Origin: Streptomyces sp. Tue6028
GTDB taxonomy: Bacteria; Actinomycetota; Actinomycetes; Streptomycetales; Streptomycetaceae
DNA: 64,000 nt
NCBI RefSeq assembly: GCF_002300165.1
Contig: NZ_MLCE01000026.1
Location: 124,001 to 188,000, forward strand
Reading direction: 5' to 3'
A program made the position numbers and the translations under genes. Below are positions 16,079 to 26,200 of this stretch, one piece after another. The notes under the pieces are model-generated. The model searched no databases. It worked only from the letters and a program-made list of their open reading frames with translations, and had not been told where the DNA came from. Every line of letters begins with the position of its first letter. Positions within the stretch are counted from its first letter, which is position 1.

Positions 16079-19000
16079 ATGCCTGATGCCGCGGCGCGCC
16101 ACGGGCCCGAGCCCGCCGTGCCTGCCGTACCCCCCGGACCCGACGGTCCGTCCGGGCCCGCCGACTCTGCCGGTCCGTCCGGGCCCGCCACGCCGTCCGG
16201 GCCCGCCGGACCGTCCGGCTCCGGCGGACCCGTGACCGGCTCCGGCGGTGATCCGATCGCCGAGCTGGTCGCCAGGATGCGGCAGATCGGTCTCGACCCG
16301 GACGCCGGACAGCTCTGCGACACGCTGTGGCTCGCCCGCTGGGCACGTCCCACCGACGCCGCCGAACCACCGGCGGGCCAAGGCGCGCCCACCGGTACGA
16401 CGCCGGGGGCGGGGCGCGACCCGGTGCCGGAACGCGCGGACCCGCGCGATGCCGTCCCGCCCGTGACGGACGACCGGCCCGAGCCACCGCCGCAGGACGA
16501 GAGCGCGGACCGGCGCGTCGCCCTCTACCCGGTGCCGCGGGACGGCGCGCCCCGGGGGTACGGACAGGGCCGGGTGACGGTGCTCCCGGTCGGGGTTCCC
16601 GCGGCCCCCGCGTTCCCCTCCCCGCTCGAACTCCAGCGCGCATTACGCCCCTTGCAGGGGTACCGCACCGCGGCACCACCCCTGCGCACGGTCCTCGACG
16701 AGACGGCGACGGCGGAGCTGAGCGCGCGGGCCGGCGGACTCGTCCTGCCGGTGTTCCGCGGCGTGACCCGGGCCGACGCGGCGCTCCAGCTGGTGATGGA
16801 CGCCTCCTCGTCGATGCGTGTCTGGGACCGGATGTTCGCCGAACTGGAGCAGGTCTTCGGCCAGTTGGGTGCCTTCTGGGACATAGAGGTCAGTCATCTG
16901 CACCAGGGGCCGGACGGCGAGCCCGCCGTCAGCCGCAGCGCCGAGCCCGGCGCGGCCCCCCTGCACTCCGCCGACCGGCTCAGCGACCCCACCGGCCGCC
17001 GGATCACCCTCCTGGTCAGTGACTGCGCGGGCCCCCTGTGGCACAGCGGGCACGCCCACCGGCTGCTGCACCACCTGTCCCGGCTGGGCCCGGCCGCCGT
17101 GCTCCAGCCCCTGCCGCAGCGCATGTGGAACCGCACCCGGCTGCCCGTCTCGTACGGGGACCTGACGCGCGGCGAGGCCCTCGCGGGCGCCGCGACGCTC
17201 AGAGTCCGGCTGCCGGCCGGCAGCCCGCCCGAGGCCCGCGCCGGGGCGCTCCCCGTGCCCGTCCTGCCGCCCGAGCCCGCCGCGCTCGGTGCCTGGGCCC
17301 GCCTGCTGTCCGGTGCGGGCGCGGGACCCGTGGCCGGAGCCGTCGGCTGGGTGCGCCACGACCATCCGCCCGCCCGGGCCGCCCGCCCCGGCCGACGGCT
17401 GTCCGCCCTCGAACTGGTCAGCCGGTTCCGCTCGAACGCCTCGAAGGCGGCCGGACGCCTCGCCGGCTATCTGGCCGCGGCCCCGCTCAGCCTGCCGGTG
17501 ATGCAGCTGGTGCAGCGGACCATGCTGCCCGACTCCGGACCGTCCGAGCTCGCGGAGGTGCTGCTCAGCGGCCTGGTGTCGCGCGCCAAGGCGGAGGAGC
17601 ACGGCGCGGACGGCACCCAGTGGTACGAGTTCGCGCCCGGCGTGCAGGAGGCGCTGCTGTCGCCGCTGGGCCGCGACGAGGCCATGCTGGTGCTCAAACA
17701 CTGCTCGGAGTACATCGAGTACCGCTTCGGCAAGGGCGGCCCGAACTTCCCGGCCCTCGCGCTGGCGCAGCTCGGCGACGGCGGCTCCGGGCGGCCCTAC
17801 GCGCCGGGCACCGGATATCCGGGCGGCCACGGGGACAACGGCGACAACGGCGGCACCACGCTGGTCCCGCAGCCCTTCGCGGAGGTCGCCGCCCGGGTCC
17901 TGGAGCGGTTCATGCCGCTGCCCGAGCAGTTCGCGCTGTACGGCGGCCGGGGCCGCGCGGACCTGACCGACGAGCGGCCCACGCACACGGCGGTGATCCG
18001 GGCCCGCACCCTCGTCGAGCAGTTCGACACGGACGGGATGGTGCAGGACCTCATCGACGCCGTGCAGTTCCTGCGCGGTGCCACCGAGCACGAACGGCCC
18101 GCCGGCGCCGACCCGGAGCTGTGGGCCGAGTACGCCAACTGCCTGCTGCGGCTGTGGGAGGTGCAGGGCGGCGCCGAGCTGCTGCGCGAGGCGGAGACCG
18201 CCGCCGAGCGGGCCGTCGCGCACCCACGGGCCCTGCGCGAGCGGGCGGTACTGGCGCGGGTGCTGCACGCCGCCGCCACCGACCGCAGGCGGCGCGGGGA
18301 CCGGCGCGGCGCGCTCGACCTGCTGCGCCGCGCCGACCGCGAGTACGCGGTGGCCTGCGCGGCACCCGGTCTGGACGCCGCGGAGGCGCTGCGGCTCACC
18401 CTGGAGCGGGTGCGAGCGCTGGAGGCCCAGTGGCGCCTCGGCGGCGACAGCGCGTTGCTCCAGGGCGCGGTCGGGATGCTGGAGGCGTTCGCGGACGCCT
18501 GGCCCGACCGGCGCCACCGGCCGCCCGAACTCCCGCTGGCGCACGGCCGTGTGCTGCTGCACCTGTCGCGGGCCACGCCCGACCACGAGCAGGCCAGGCT
18601 GTACGCGGAACAGGGCGCGCGCTCCCTGCGGGCCGCCCTGGAGTCGGAGCCCGAGGGCGACCGGCCGGCCGGGGCCGAGACCCCGCGCGAACGTGTCCGC
18701 GTGCTCCTCGACCTGGTCGACGCGCTCCTGAAGTCGGGCGGCGCGCTGGACGACGCGCAGGCCCATGTCGACGAGGCGCTGGGCCTGACCCGTGAACAGG
18801 GGCTGCGCGCGCAACTGGCCGTCCGTGCCGGGCGCATCAAGGTCGCGCGCTACGGCGAGTCGGGCGACCCGCGTGAACTCCAGGACGCCGCGGAGCGGTT
18901 CGAGCACGCTGCGCGCGGCGTGCCCCGGGACGCCCCCGCGCACGCGGACGTGCTCGCCGAATGGGGCGAGGCGCTGCTGCGCCGCGCCGTGCTGGACGAC

Positions 19001-19567
19001 GGCGACGGCACGCGGGAGACGCTCTCCCGGGCCATCCGGGTGCTGCGGGACTGCCGGACCGAGACCCCGGCGGGCAGCGCGGAGCTGGCGCACCGCCTGC
19101 TGCTCCTGGGCCGTGCCCTGATGCTGCGCTACCGGGTCCGCGGCGACCGGGTGGACCTGAGGGAGGCCGAGCACCTCTTCGGGCTCGCGGCCCTGGAGGC
19201 CGGCGAACCGCTGACGGCCGCGCGCTGCTGGCTGGAGCTCGGGCAGGCGCAGTTCGAGGCGTACCAGAGCCTCGGCCGGCCGGCGCGGCTCGACGAGGCC
19301 ATCGACGCCTTCCGCGCGGCGGCGGAGTCGGCGCGTGAGGCCGAGGAGGACGCGGAGACGGACCGGCGGCGCCAGGAGGCCGTGGAGCTGGGTGCGCAGG
19401 CGCACCACTGGCGGGGTATGTCCTACGAGGCGGCGGCGCGTCCGCGAGCCGCGAGGGAGGCCTACCGGGCCGCCAGGGGCGAGTGGTCCCGGCTGCCGGA
19501 CGGCGCCGTGCGCACGGGCGAGCCGACGGCCCGGCAGACGGCTCAGCGACTGGCCGAGCTGGAGTGA
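16079..19567 (+). CDS. SAV_2336-type protein with vWA-like domain and C-terminal TPR region
   Basis: 1162-aa protein. A Pro/Gly/Ser-rich N-terminus (residues 1-55, PSGPA repeats) leads to the short SAV_2336 N-terminal motif (IAELVARMRQIGLDPDAGQLCDTLWLARW). The vWA-like domain carries a DxSxS metal site (DASSS, 241-245) and DCAGPLWHSGHAHRLL. A helical region around 430-590 resembles winged-helix or effector-linker modules. From about 620 to the end there are Ala/Leu/Arg-rich TPR-like repeats. It is the vWA partner expected for the adjacent MoxR ATPase. The start at 16079 is the second of three ATGs in TGATGCC repeats; the first is followed at once by a stop. Confidence 0.85.
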   Translation: MPDAAARHGPEPAVPAVPPGPDGPSGPADSAGPSGPATPSGPAGPSGSGGPVTGSGGDPIAELVARMRQIGLDPDAGQLCDTLWLARWARPTDAAEPPAGQGAPTGTTPGAGRDPVPERADPRDAVPPVTDDRPEPPPQDESADRRVALYPVPRDGAPRGYGQGRVTVLPVGVPAAPAFPSPLELQRALRPLQGYRTAAPPLRTVLDETATAELSARAGGLVLPVFRGVTRADAALQLVMDASSSMRVWDRMFAELEQVFGQLGAFWDIEVSHLHQGPDGEPAVSRSAEPGAAPLHSADRLSDPTGRRITLLVSDCAGPLWHSGHAHRLLHHLSRLGPAAVLQPLPQRMWNRTRLPVSYGDLTRGEALAGAATLRVRLPAGSPPEARAGALPVPVLPPEPAALGAWARLLSGAGAGPVAGAVGWVRHDHPPARAARPGRRLSALELVSRFRSNASKAAGRLAGYLAAAPLSLPVMQLVQRTMLPDSGPSELAEVLLSGLVSRAKAEEHGADGTQWYEFAPGVQEALLSPLGRDEAMLVLKHCSEYIEYRFGKGGPNFPALALAQLGDGGSGRPYAPGTGYPGGHGDNGDNGGTTLVPQPFAEVAARVLERFMPLPEQFALYGGRGRADLTDERPTHTAVIRARTLVEQFDTDGMVQDLIDAVQFLRGATEHERPAGADPELWAEYANCLLRLWEVQGGAELLREAETAAERAVAHPRALRERAVLARVLHAAATDRRRRGDRRGALDLLRRADREYAVACAAPGLDAAEALRLTLERVRALEAQWRLGGDSALLQGAVGMLEAFADAWPDRRHRPPELPLAHGRVLLHLSRATPDHEQARLYAEQGARSLRAALESEPEGDRPAGAETPRERVRVLLDLVDALLKSGGALDDAQAHVDEALGLTREQGLRAQLAVRAGRIKVARYGESGDPRELQDAAERFEHAARGVPRDAPAHADVLAEWGEALLRRAVLDDGDGTRETLSRAIRVLRDCRTETPAGSAELAHRLLLLGRALMLRYRVRGDRVDLREAEHLFGLAALEAGEPLTAARCWLELGQAQFEAYQSLGRPARLDEAIDAFRAAAESAREAEEDAETDRRRQEAVELGAQAHHWRGMSYEAAARPRAAREAYRAARGEWSRLPDGAVRTGEPTARQTAQRLAELE

Positions 19568-19617
19568 GGGAGCGCGTACCGGCGGCCGCCGGGGCGAGTG
19601 AGGATGAGGGGGAGGAC

Positions 19618-19839
19618 ATGGGTGCACGGGACGAAGCACTGGATTGCGACGTCGCCGCGGAGCGGCTGCCCGGCCCGGCGGACCTGCCGGCTCCGGAGGA
19701 ACTGCCGGACCTGCTGGAGCTGGACCTCGCCGATCTCAGGACGATCCAGCACCCGGTGCTGGCCGAGGTGCTGACGGAGCTGAGGGACCGGGCCGGGCAG
19801 CCGAGCGAGATGCTGTGGGGGTTCAACAACGCGTTCTGA
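19618..19839 (+). CDS. fxsA: FxSxx-type RiPP precursor peptide with FNNAF C-terminus
   Basis: 73-aa peptide with a strong ribosome site (GGGGGAGGAC) and a GC-typical frame. The acidic leader contains the family-like segment LRTIQHPVLAEVLTELRDR, which the maturase should recognise. The last residues are LWGFNNAF, so the C-terminal pentad is F-N-N-A-F where the family rule is F-x-S-x-x-COOH: Asn replaces Ser. It lies 50 bp after the vWA gene and 240 bp before the radical SAM gene. Three-residue cyclophane enzymes (including FxsB relatives) join an aromatic residue to the third position of an aromatic-x-x motif, so Phe69-Asn70-Asn71 is the predicted core. Confidence 0.85.
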   Translation: MGARDEALDCDVAAERLPGPADLPAPEELPDLLELDLADLRTIQHPVLAEVLTELRDRAGQPSEMLWGFNNAF

Positions 19840-20078
19840 CGGGCGCACGAGGCCGGTGAGCCGAGCGAAAAGCGGTCAATCTTCGCTCATTAAGCGTCAG
19901 TTCCGGTCGGCGCTGTGGTTGAACCGGACAAGTTCCAACGTGCCGCGTTTGTGTCGGGCCCCTGTCAGGGAATGGCGCCCCGTACGGACCGCCGGGGGAT
20001 GGCGCTCTGTACGGGCAGGGGCCCGTGGCACGGACCGTACGGTCGAAGCCGCGGGCCGGACAGCATGGGGGTGCCGGA

Positions 20079-21440
20079 GTGTCTGACGAGGTGACCTCCG
20101 TGATCCCGACGACACCCGCCACCCCTGCGGCCCCTGCCGCGCCCGCGCCCCGCACGGGGGCTCCGGGCCGCCTCACCGGTACTCCGACACCCACCGGTAC
20201 TCCGGCTCCCGCAGCCGCCACGGCGCAGGTGGCGTCCGCCGGGTCGCCGGCGCGCTCCCCGGTCCCGCGCGGCCGCGTGAGTACTCCCGAACCGCCGTTC
20301 CCCTTCCGGCAGTTCATCGTGAAGATGCACGGCCGCTGCAACCTCGCCTGCCGCTACTGCTACCTCTACGAAGGCCCCGACCGCGGCTGGCGCACCCGCC
20401 CCGCCGCCGCCTCGGCCGCCGTGCTGGAGCGGACCGCGGGACGCATCGGCGAACACGCCCGCGCCCACCGGGCCACGGCTGTCTCCCTGGTGCTGCACGG
20501 CGGCGAGCCGCTGCTCGCGGGCGCGGACACGCTCGCACGCTTCACCGGTCTCGTGCGGGCCCGTGTTCCCGACGCCTGTGCCGTCCACGCCACCGTCCAG
20601 ACGAACGCCACCCTGCTCGACGAGCGGCGGCTCGCCGTCCTCGCCCGGCACGGCATCCGTGTCGGGATCAGCCTGGACGGCGGCCTGCCCGCCCACAACG
20701 CGCTGCGCACCGACCGCGCCGGGCGCCCGTCCTGGCCCGCCGCCGCGCGCGGCGCCCGTCTGATCGCCGACCGCCACCCCGAGGCGTACGCCGGCATCCT
20801 CACCGTCGTGGACCCCACGACCGACCCCGTCGAGGTCTACGAGTCCCTGCTCGCGCTGCGGCCACCGGCTCTGGACCTGCTGCTGCCGCACGGCAACTGG
20901 TCCGCCCCGCCACCGGGCCGGGACGGCACCGGAACCCCGTACGGGGACTGGCTGTGCGCCGTCTTCGACCGCTGGTGGGGAGCCGGACGCCGGGAGACAC
21001 GGGTACGTCTCTTCGAGGAGTGCGTCGCGCTGCTGCTCGGGCTGCCCGCCGCCACCGAGTCGCTGGGCCTGGCCCCCTTCGACGCCGTGGTGGTGGAGAC
21101 CGACGGGTCGATCGAACAGGTCGACTCGCTGAAGTCCTGCTACGAAGGAGCGGCCGAGACCGGCCTCGACGTCTTCCGGCACAGCTTCGACGACGCCCTG
21201 CGTCACCCCGGTGTGGTGGCCCGGCAGGCCGGCTCCGCCGGGCTCGCCACGAGCTGCCGCGCCTGCCCACTGCTCTCCGTCTGCGGCGGCGGACACTACG
21301 CGCATCGATACCGGGCCGGCCACGGCTTCGCCAACCCCTCCGTCTACTGCGCCGACCTCCAGCGCTTCATCCGCCATGTGGCGGTGAGGCTCGCCGGGGC
21401 CGCGCCCGTCCCCGCCTCTCGCGAAGGAGGCATCCCGTGA
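20079..21440 (+). CDS. fxsB: FxsB-type radical SAM/SPASM peptide maturase
   Basis: 453-aa enzyme. A Pro/Ala/Thr-rich N-terminus of 70 residues precedes the radical SAM core with the cluster motif C87-x3-C91-x2-C94 (CNLACRYC), and GGEPLLAG follows as the SAM-binding Gly motif. Cysteines in KSCYEG, CRACPLLSVCGGG and YCADL form the SPASM auxiliary-cluster region. FxsB enzymes form three-residue cyclophanes in the precursor peptide. GTG 20079 with a GGGGG site is chosen; GTG 20025 is an alternative. Its last four bases overlap the next gene (GTGA), which has its own GAAGGAGG site, so the two enzymes are made together. Confidence 0.9.
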   Translation: MSDEVTSVIPTTPATPAAPAAPAPRTGAPGRLTGTPTPTGTPAPAAATAQVASAGSPARSPVPRGRVSTPEPPFPFRQFIVKMHGRCNLACRYCYLYEGPDRGWRTRPAAASAAVLERTAGRIGEHARAHRATAVSLVLHGGEPLLAGADTLARFTGLVRARVPDACAVHATVQTNATLLDERRLAVLARHGIRVGISLDGGLPAHNALRTDRAGRPSWPAAARGARLIADRHPEAYAGILTVVDPTTDPVEVYESLLALRPPALDLLLPHGNWSAPPPGRDGTGTPYGDWLCAVFDRWWGAGRRETRVRLFEECVALLLGLPAATESLGLAPFDAVVVETDGSIEQVDSLKSCYEGAAETGLDVFRHSFDDALRHPGVVARQAGSAGLATSCRACPLLSVCGGGHYAHRYRAGHGFANPSVYCADLQRFIRHVAVRLAGAAPVPASREGGIP

Positions 21441-23122
21441 TCCTGCCGGCGGTCCCGGAGCGGGCCCTGACCGAACTCGGCCGCACCGAAGGCGGCCCCG
21501 AGACCCTGGGGCTCCTCGTCCGCGACCAGCACACGCGACGGCTGCTGTTGCTGCGGGCGGTGCTCGACGCGGCGGAGGCGGCCGGCCCGGCGGTCTGCTC
21601 CGCCGCGGCACGGGCCCGGTTGCGGGACGACTGGGCGCTCCTGGAGGAGGCCGACCGGGTGGAACGGCCGGGCCGGGCCCACCGGTGCCCGGTGTCCTCC
21701 GCACGGGCGGAGGGCGGGTACGCCGGGCCGCACGGCGATCTCGGCACGCGGGGCGCCCTCGGGACGCGCGGCGATCGCTGGACGCAGGGCGACCTCGGGG
21801 CGTACGGAGACCCTGGGCCGCCCCCGGACCCCGCACCGCACGCGGACCCCGTGGTGCACGCGGATCCGGTCGTGCACGCGGACCCCGTGGTGCGTGGCGC
21901 GGCCGAGGCCGTCTCCGCCCTCGCCGCCCCGCCGTTGTCCCCCGTCCGGGCCCTCCTGCTGCATCCGTTCGTGGGCCCGTGGGCCCGGCACTGCCTGAGC
22001 GGGCTGGGTACCCTGCCGGGGCCGCGCACGGACCGCGACGCGCGTGAACTGGCCTGCGGGCTCGCCCATTTCGGGGCACTCGCCGCCGCCGCGGCCACGC
22101 GGGCCGGCATCGCCTTCGCGCTACGCCTGACCGCACTCGACGGCGTGCTCACGCTGCCCTCGCTCGGCGCGCTGCGCACGCCCACCTCGGGGGACACCCC
22201 GGTGGACGTGGTGCACCGCCGCGGGCGCCTGACGTTCCGCAGGGCCGGCGCGGCGGACGTGGTCGTGCACCTCCAGACCGGCGTCGGAGCGTGGTCCGAC
22301 GCCGCCGCCTGGACCCCGGCGCACGCGCTCCCCGGTCTGCTCCCGGGCTCGGTGCCCGTCCCCCTGGACGACCTCGACCCCTACCGCACCGCACGCGGCG
22401 GGTCCCGCCCCCACACGCTCAGCGGCCCGGTGACGCTCGACGACGAGGAACGCAAGCACTGGCTGCACGCCTGGTCGGGTACCGCGCCCGAACTCGGACT
22501 CGGCGGCACGCAGCGGCTCGCGGAGGCCGTGTCCCTGCTGCGCTGTCTGGTCCCGCTGTCCGCGCCGCCCGGCTCGGTGCCCGGCGGACGCCCCGGCGGC
22601 AGTTGCAGTGTCACCCGGCGCGAGGCCTTCGGCGCCGTGCTCAGCAGCACCCCGGCCGGGCCCACCGCGCTGGCCGCCACCCTCGTCCACGAGGTCCAGC
22701 ACACCAAACTTGCCGCGCTCACCGACATGCTGACGCTCCATCACGCAAGCGCGAACGCACGCTACTTCGCACCGTGGCGACCCGACCCGCGGCCGTACGA
22801 CGGCCTGTTGCAGGGCACCTACTCCCATCTCGCGCTGGCCGACTTCTTCCAGCGCCGCGCCCTCGCCACCGACCGCCCGGCCGACCGGGACGCCGCCTGG
22901 GCCCAGCACGCGCGCTACCAGGAGCAGGTAGGAGCCGCCCTGCCGACGCTCGTGGGGTCGGGTGATCTCACCGAGCCGGGACGCAGGTTCGTGAACCAGA
23001 TGGTCCGGGTGTACGAACGACTGGCCGAGCGCCCGGCACCCCGGGGCCAGGCCGCACGGGCGGCGGCGTACGTCCGGGCGGCGCGCGCCCTGTGGACGCA
23101 GCGCCATGCACCCGCCGAATAA
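21437..23122 (+). CDS. HExxH-motif protein, putative RiPP peptide beta-hydroxylase or metalloprotein
   Basis: 561-aa protein. The signature LVHEVQHTKLAAL places HExxH at residues 418-422. Homologues linked to FxsB are annotated either as HEXXH domain proteins or, more recently, as alpha-ketoglutarate-dependent peptide beta-hydroxylases that use this motif; I cannot decide between oxygenase and peptidase. The N-terminal 90 residues are helical. Residues about 96-155 are a repetitive, Gly/Asp/Pro/His-rich insert (GTRG, HADPVV repeated three times) unlike the rest. It overlaps fxsB by 4 bases, which ties it to maturation of the FNNAF peptide. Confidence 0.8.
   Translation: MILPAVPERALTELGRTEGGPETLGLLVRDQHTRRLLLLRAVLDAAEAAGPAVCSAAARARLRDDWALLEEADRVERPGRAHRCPVSSARAEGGYAGPHGDLGTRGALGTRGDRWTQGDLGAYGDPGPPPDPAPHADPVVHADPVVHADPVVRGAAEAVSALAAPPLSPVRALLLHPFVGPWARHCLSGLGTLPGPRTDRDARELACGLAHFGALAAAAATRAGIAFALRLTALDGVLTLPSLGALRTPTSGDTPVDVVHRRGRLTFRRAGAADVVVHLQTGVGAWSDAAAWTPAHALPGLLPGSVPVPLDDLDPYRTARGGSRPHTLSGPVTLDDEERKHWLHAWSGTAPELGLGGTQRLAEAVSLLRCLVPLSAPPGSVPGGRPGGSCSVTRREAFGAVLSSTPAGPTALAATLVHEVQHTKLAALTDMLTLHHASANARYFAPWRPDPRPYDGLLQGTYSHLALADFFQRRALATDRPADRDAAWAQHARYQEQVGAALPTLVGSGDLTEPGRRFVNQMVRVYERLAERPAPRGQAARAAAYVRAARALWTQRHAPAE
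21838..21892. repeat. Tandem 18-bp coding repeat
   Basis: Three nearly identical copies of the unit CACGCGGACCCCGTGGTG encode HADPVV x3 inside the HExxH gene. Imperfect GTRG/GDLG repeats lie just upstream (about 21730-21810). The array keeps the reading frame and likely expands or contracts by slippage. Confidence 0.8.
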
Positions 23123-23260
23123 TGCCGGATGCCAGCCGTTTCAAGATCCTTGCGCGAAGATCGTCGCGTTTGAGGAAACGAACCACGGCAGCGGCTACTG
23201 GTGGCAGGCCACTGGTTGTTGCCGGGCTCAGGTTCTAAAATCACGCGGGGAGGCCGCTGC

Positions 23261-26200
23261 ATGTCTGGAGCTCGTACGCCGGTCGGGCCAACCGAGAGGG
23301 GGGCCGCGAAGCAGACCGTCACGATCAGCTTCGCCGGTTTCAACCGGGCCTGGGCGGCCTGGATCGGGGACCGCCTGGAGCGGCGCGGCCATCGCGTCGT
23401 GTACCAGCGCTGGGACTCCCCGGCCGAAGTCGCGCTCGTGGACCTGCTGCGCGACCTGATGCTGGCCCAGGGCCGCATCCTCGTCATCGTCAGCGAGTGG
23501 TACTTCCAGCTGGGCCCGCGCACCCACGAGGAGTGGAACACCGCCCTGCGCGAGGTCGTCGCCCCCGATCCGGCCCGGTTCGCGGCCGTCTCCGTCACCA
23601 ACAGCACCCTGCCGGCCGCCGCCGCCGTCCTCGGCGCGGTCGAGCTGAACAACATGGGTGCCGACGAGGCCGAGCGGCGCGTCCTGGACCGTCTCGACCT
23701 GCCCGCCGACCCGCTCCCGGCCCCCGCCGACGGCACCCGCCAGGGCCCCCGCTTCCCCGCGGCCATGCCCGAGGTGTGGGGCGGAGTACCGCGCCGCAAC
23801 ACCCGCTTCACCGGCCGTGAGCCGCTCCTGAACGACGCCTACCACCTCCTCCAGGGCGCCGAGCCGGGCGCGGGCGTGGTCACCCTGCACGGCATGTCCG
23901 GCGTGGGCAAGACACAGCTGGCGGCCGAGTACGTCTACCGCTTCGGCTCCGAGTACGACGTGGTGTGGTGGGTCAACGCCGAGAAACGCGTCACCTACCG
24001 GCGCCGACTGGCCGAGCTGGCACCCCAGTTGGGTCTGAGCACCGGCGCCGAGTACGGCGAGCGGCTGCGCGCCGTGCGGGACTCGCTGCGCCGCGGCGAC
24101 CCGTACGCGCGCTGGCTGCTCATCCTGGACGGCGCGGACGAACCGGACCAGATCTGGGACCTGGTGCCCAACGGTCCCGGACACGTCCTGATCACCTCGC
24201 GCAACCCCGAGTGGAGCGAGCACAACAGCCGGCTGCTGGAGGTCCCGGTCTACGACCGCGACGAGTCGGTCGCCTTCATCCGCCGGCGCGCCCCGCGGCT
24301 CTCGGAGGCCGAGGCCGACCAGCTCGCCGAGGCACTGGAGGACCTGCCCCTCCTGCTCGACCAGACCGCCGGCTGGCTCAACGACTCGGCCCTCTCCGTC
24401 GAGGAGTACATCGGCCTCCTCGAAGGCGGCATCGACCAGGACGTCGTCAAGATCTCGACCGACTTCCCGGTCGCCTTCCAGACCGCCTGGTCGATACTGC
24501 TGAACAAGCTCCGCGACACCGTCCCGGAGTCCGTGGACCTGCTGCGCCTGTGCACCTTCTTCGCGCCCGGATTCATCCCCGTGCGGCTGCTGAAGGAGAT
24601 GCCGCACGACGAGCTCCCCGAACAGATCGCCGGCCTCCTCAACGACCCGCTGCTGTGGAACAAGGCGATCAACCAGCTCCGCCAGTACTCCGTCGTCCGC
24701 CTGGAGTCCCACGAGTCGGCCGGCGACGAGACCGCCTCCTCCGGCGAGTCCCTCTATCTGCACCGCATGGTCCACCAGATCGTCCACAAGGACATGCCCG
24801 ACGAGGACCGCACCGAGTTCATCGAGGTGGTGCGGCGGGCCCTGGCCGCGGCCGACCCCCGACGGCCCACCGACACCCGGCTCTGGCCCGGCTACGCGGA
24901 GATCGTCCCGCACCTGAAGTACGCGGACGTCCTGCAGAGCAAGGACCCGGCCGTGCAGTCGCTGGTCTTCAACTGCCTGCGCTACATGTACATCTCGGGC
25001 GAGTACCGCGCGGGCATCAAGCTCGGCGAACGTGCCCTGAAGGCTTGGCGCAGGCTGCTCGGCGAGAACCACCCGAGGATCTGGGAGCTGACCCACCACT
25101 ACGCCAACCTGCTCCGCGCGGTCGGCGACTACCAGCGCACCGAGGCCATCGAGCGTGCCGCCGTCGACCATCTGCGCGAGCAGCGCGGCGAGCAGGACCT
25201 CGACCACTCCCGCGCCGTCAGCGGCCTCGCCGCCGACCTGCGCGGCCTCGCCCGGTACGACGAGGCCCTGACGCTCTCCCAGAGGCTCCTGGTGACCTAC
25301 CGGGACCTCCTCGGCGAACAGGACTCCCGCACCCTCGGCGCCCAGAACAACCTCGCGGTCTCGCTGCGCCTGCTCGGCCGGTACCAGGAGGCCCTCGACA
25401 CCGACCGGCGGACGCTGGAGGCACGCAGACTGCTGCTGCGCGCCCGCCACCCCTGGACGCTCAACTCGGAGAACTCGTACGCCACCGACCTGCGCCTGCT
25501 CGGCCGTTACGCCGAGGCCGCGTCGATCCAGACGAAGAACATGCGGGAGAACCGCATCGTCATGGGCGCCGACCGGCCGCAGACCCTGGACGCCGAGCAC
25601 AACCTCGCCCTGTGCCACTACCGCAGCGGCGACCGCGCCACCGCCGGACCCATGCTCAGCCGCGTCCTGGAGCGCTGCGAGCGCGTCCTGGGCGAGACCG
25701 ACCCGCAGACACTGCGTTTCGCGACCACCACCAGTTGCTTCGCCCGCGAGCACGGCGACATCGACCAGGCCCGGGAGCTCGGCGAGTCCGTCGTCGCCCG
25801 CTACGAGGTGATGCTCGCCGAGGGGCACCCCTACATCGCCGGGGTGCGCGCCAACCACGCCCTGGTGCTGCGCAGTGTCGGCGAACGGGACCACGCCCAC
25901 GTCCTCATCGAACAGTCGCTGGCCGACATGACCGCCGCGGTGGGGGAGGCCCACCCCTGGACGCTGGGCTGCGCCATCAACGCCGCCGCCCTGCGCAACC
26001 TCGTGGGCGACCCCGAGGGCGCCGCCGCGCTCAGCCGGACCGCGGTCACCCAGGCCGGCGAGACCCTCGGCCGCACCCACCCCCTGACGCTGTCCGCGCG
26101 CGTCGCCCTCGCCGCCGACCTGCGCGGCCTCAGGGAGCGCCAGCAGGCCGAGAAGATCGAGCAGGAGGCTCTCGCCGACCTGGCCGCCACCCTCGGCGAC

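Noticed and set aside
16643..19639. 998-aa antisense frame opposite the SAV_2336 gene
   Set aside because: GC-driven shadow; no domain, and sense frame has SAV_2336 motif, vWA metal site and TPR repeats.
21838..21892. Possible CRISPR-like array
   Set aside because: Repeats are contiguous, in frame, 18 bp and without spacers; they are coding tandem repeats.
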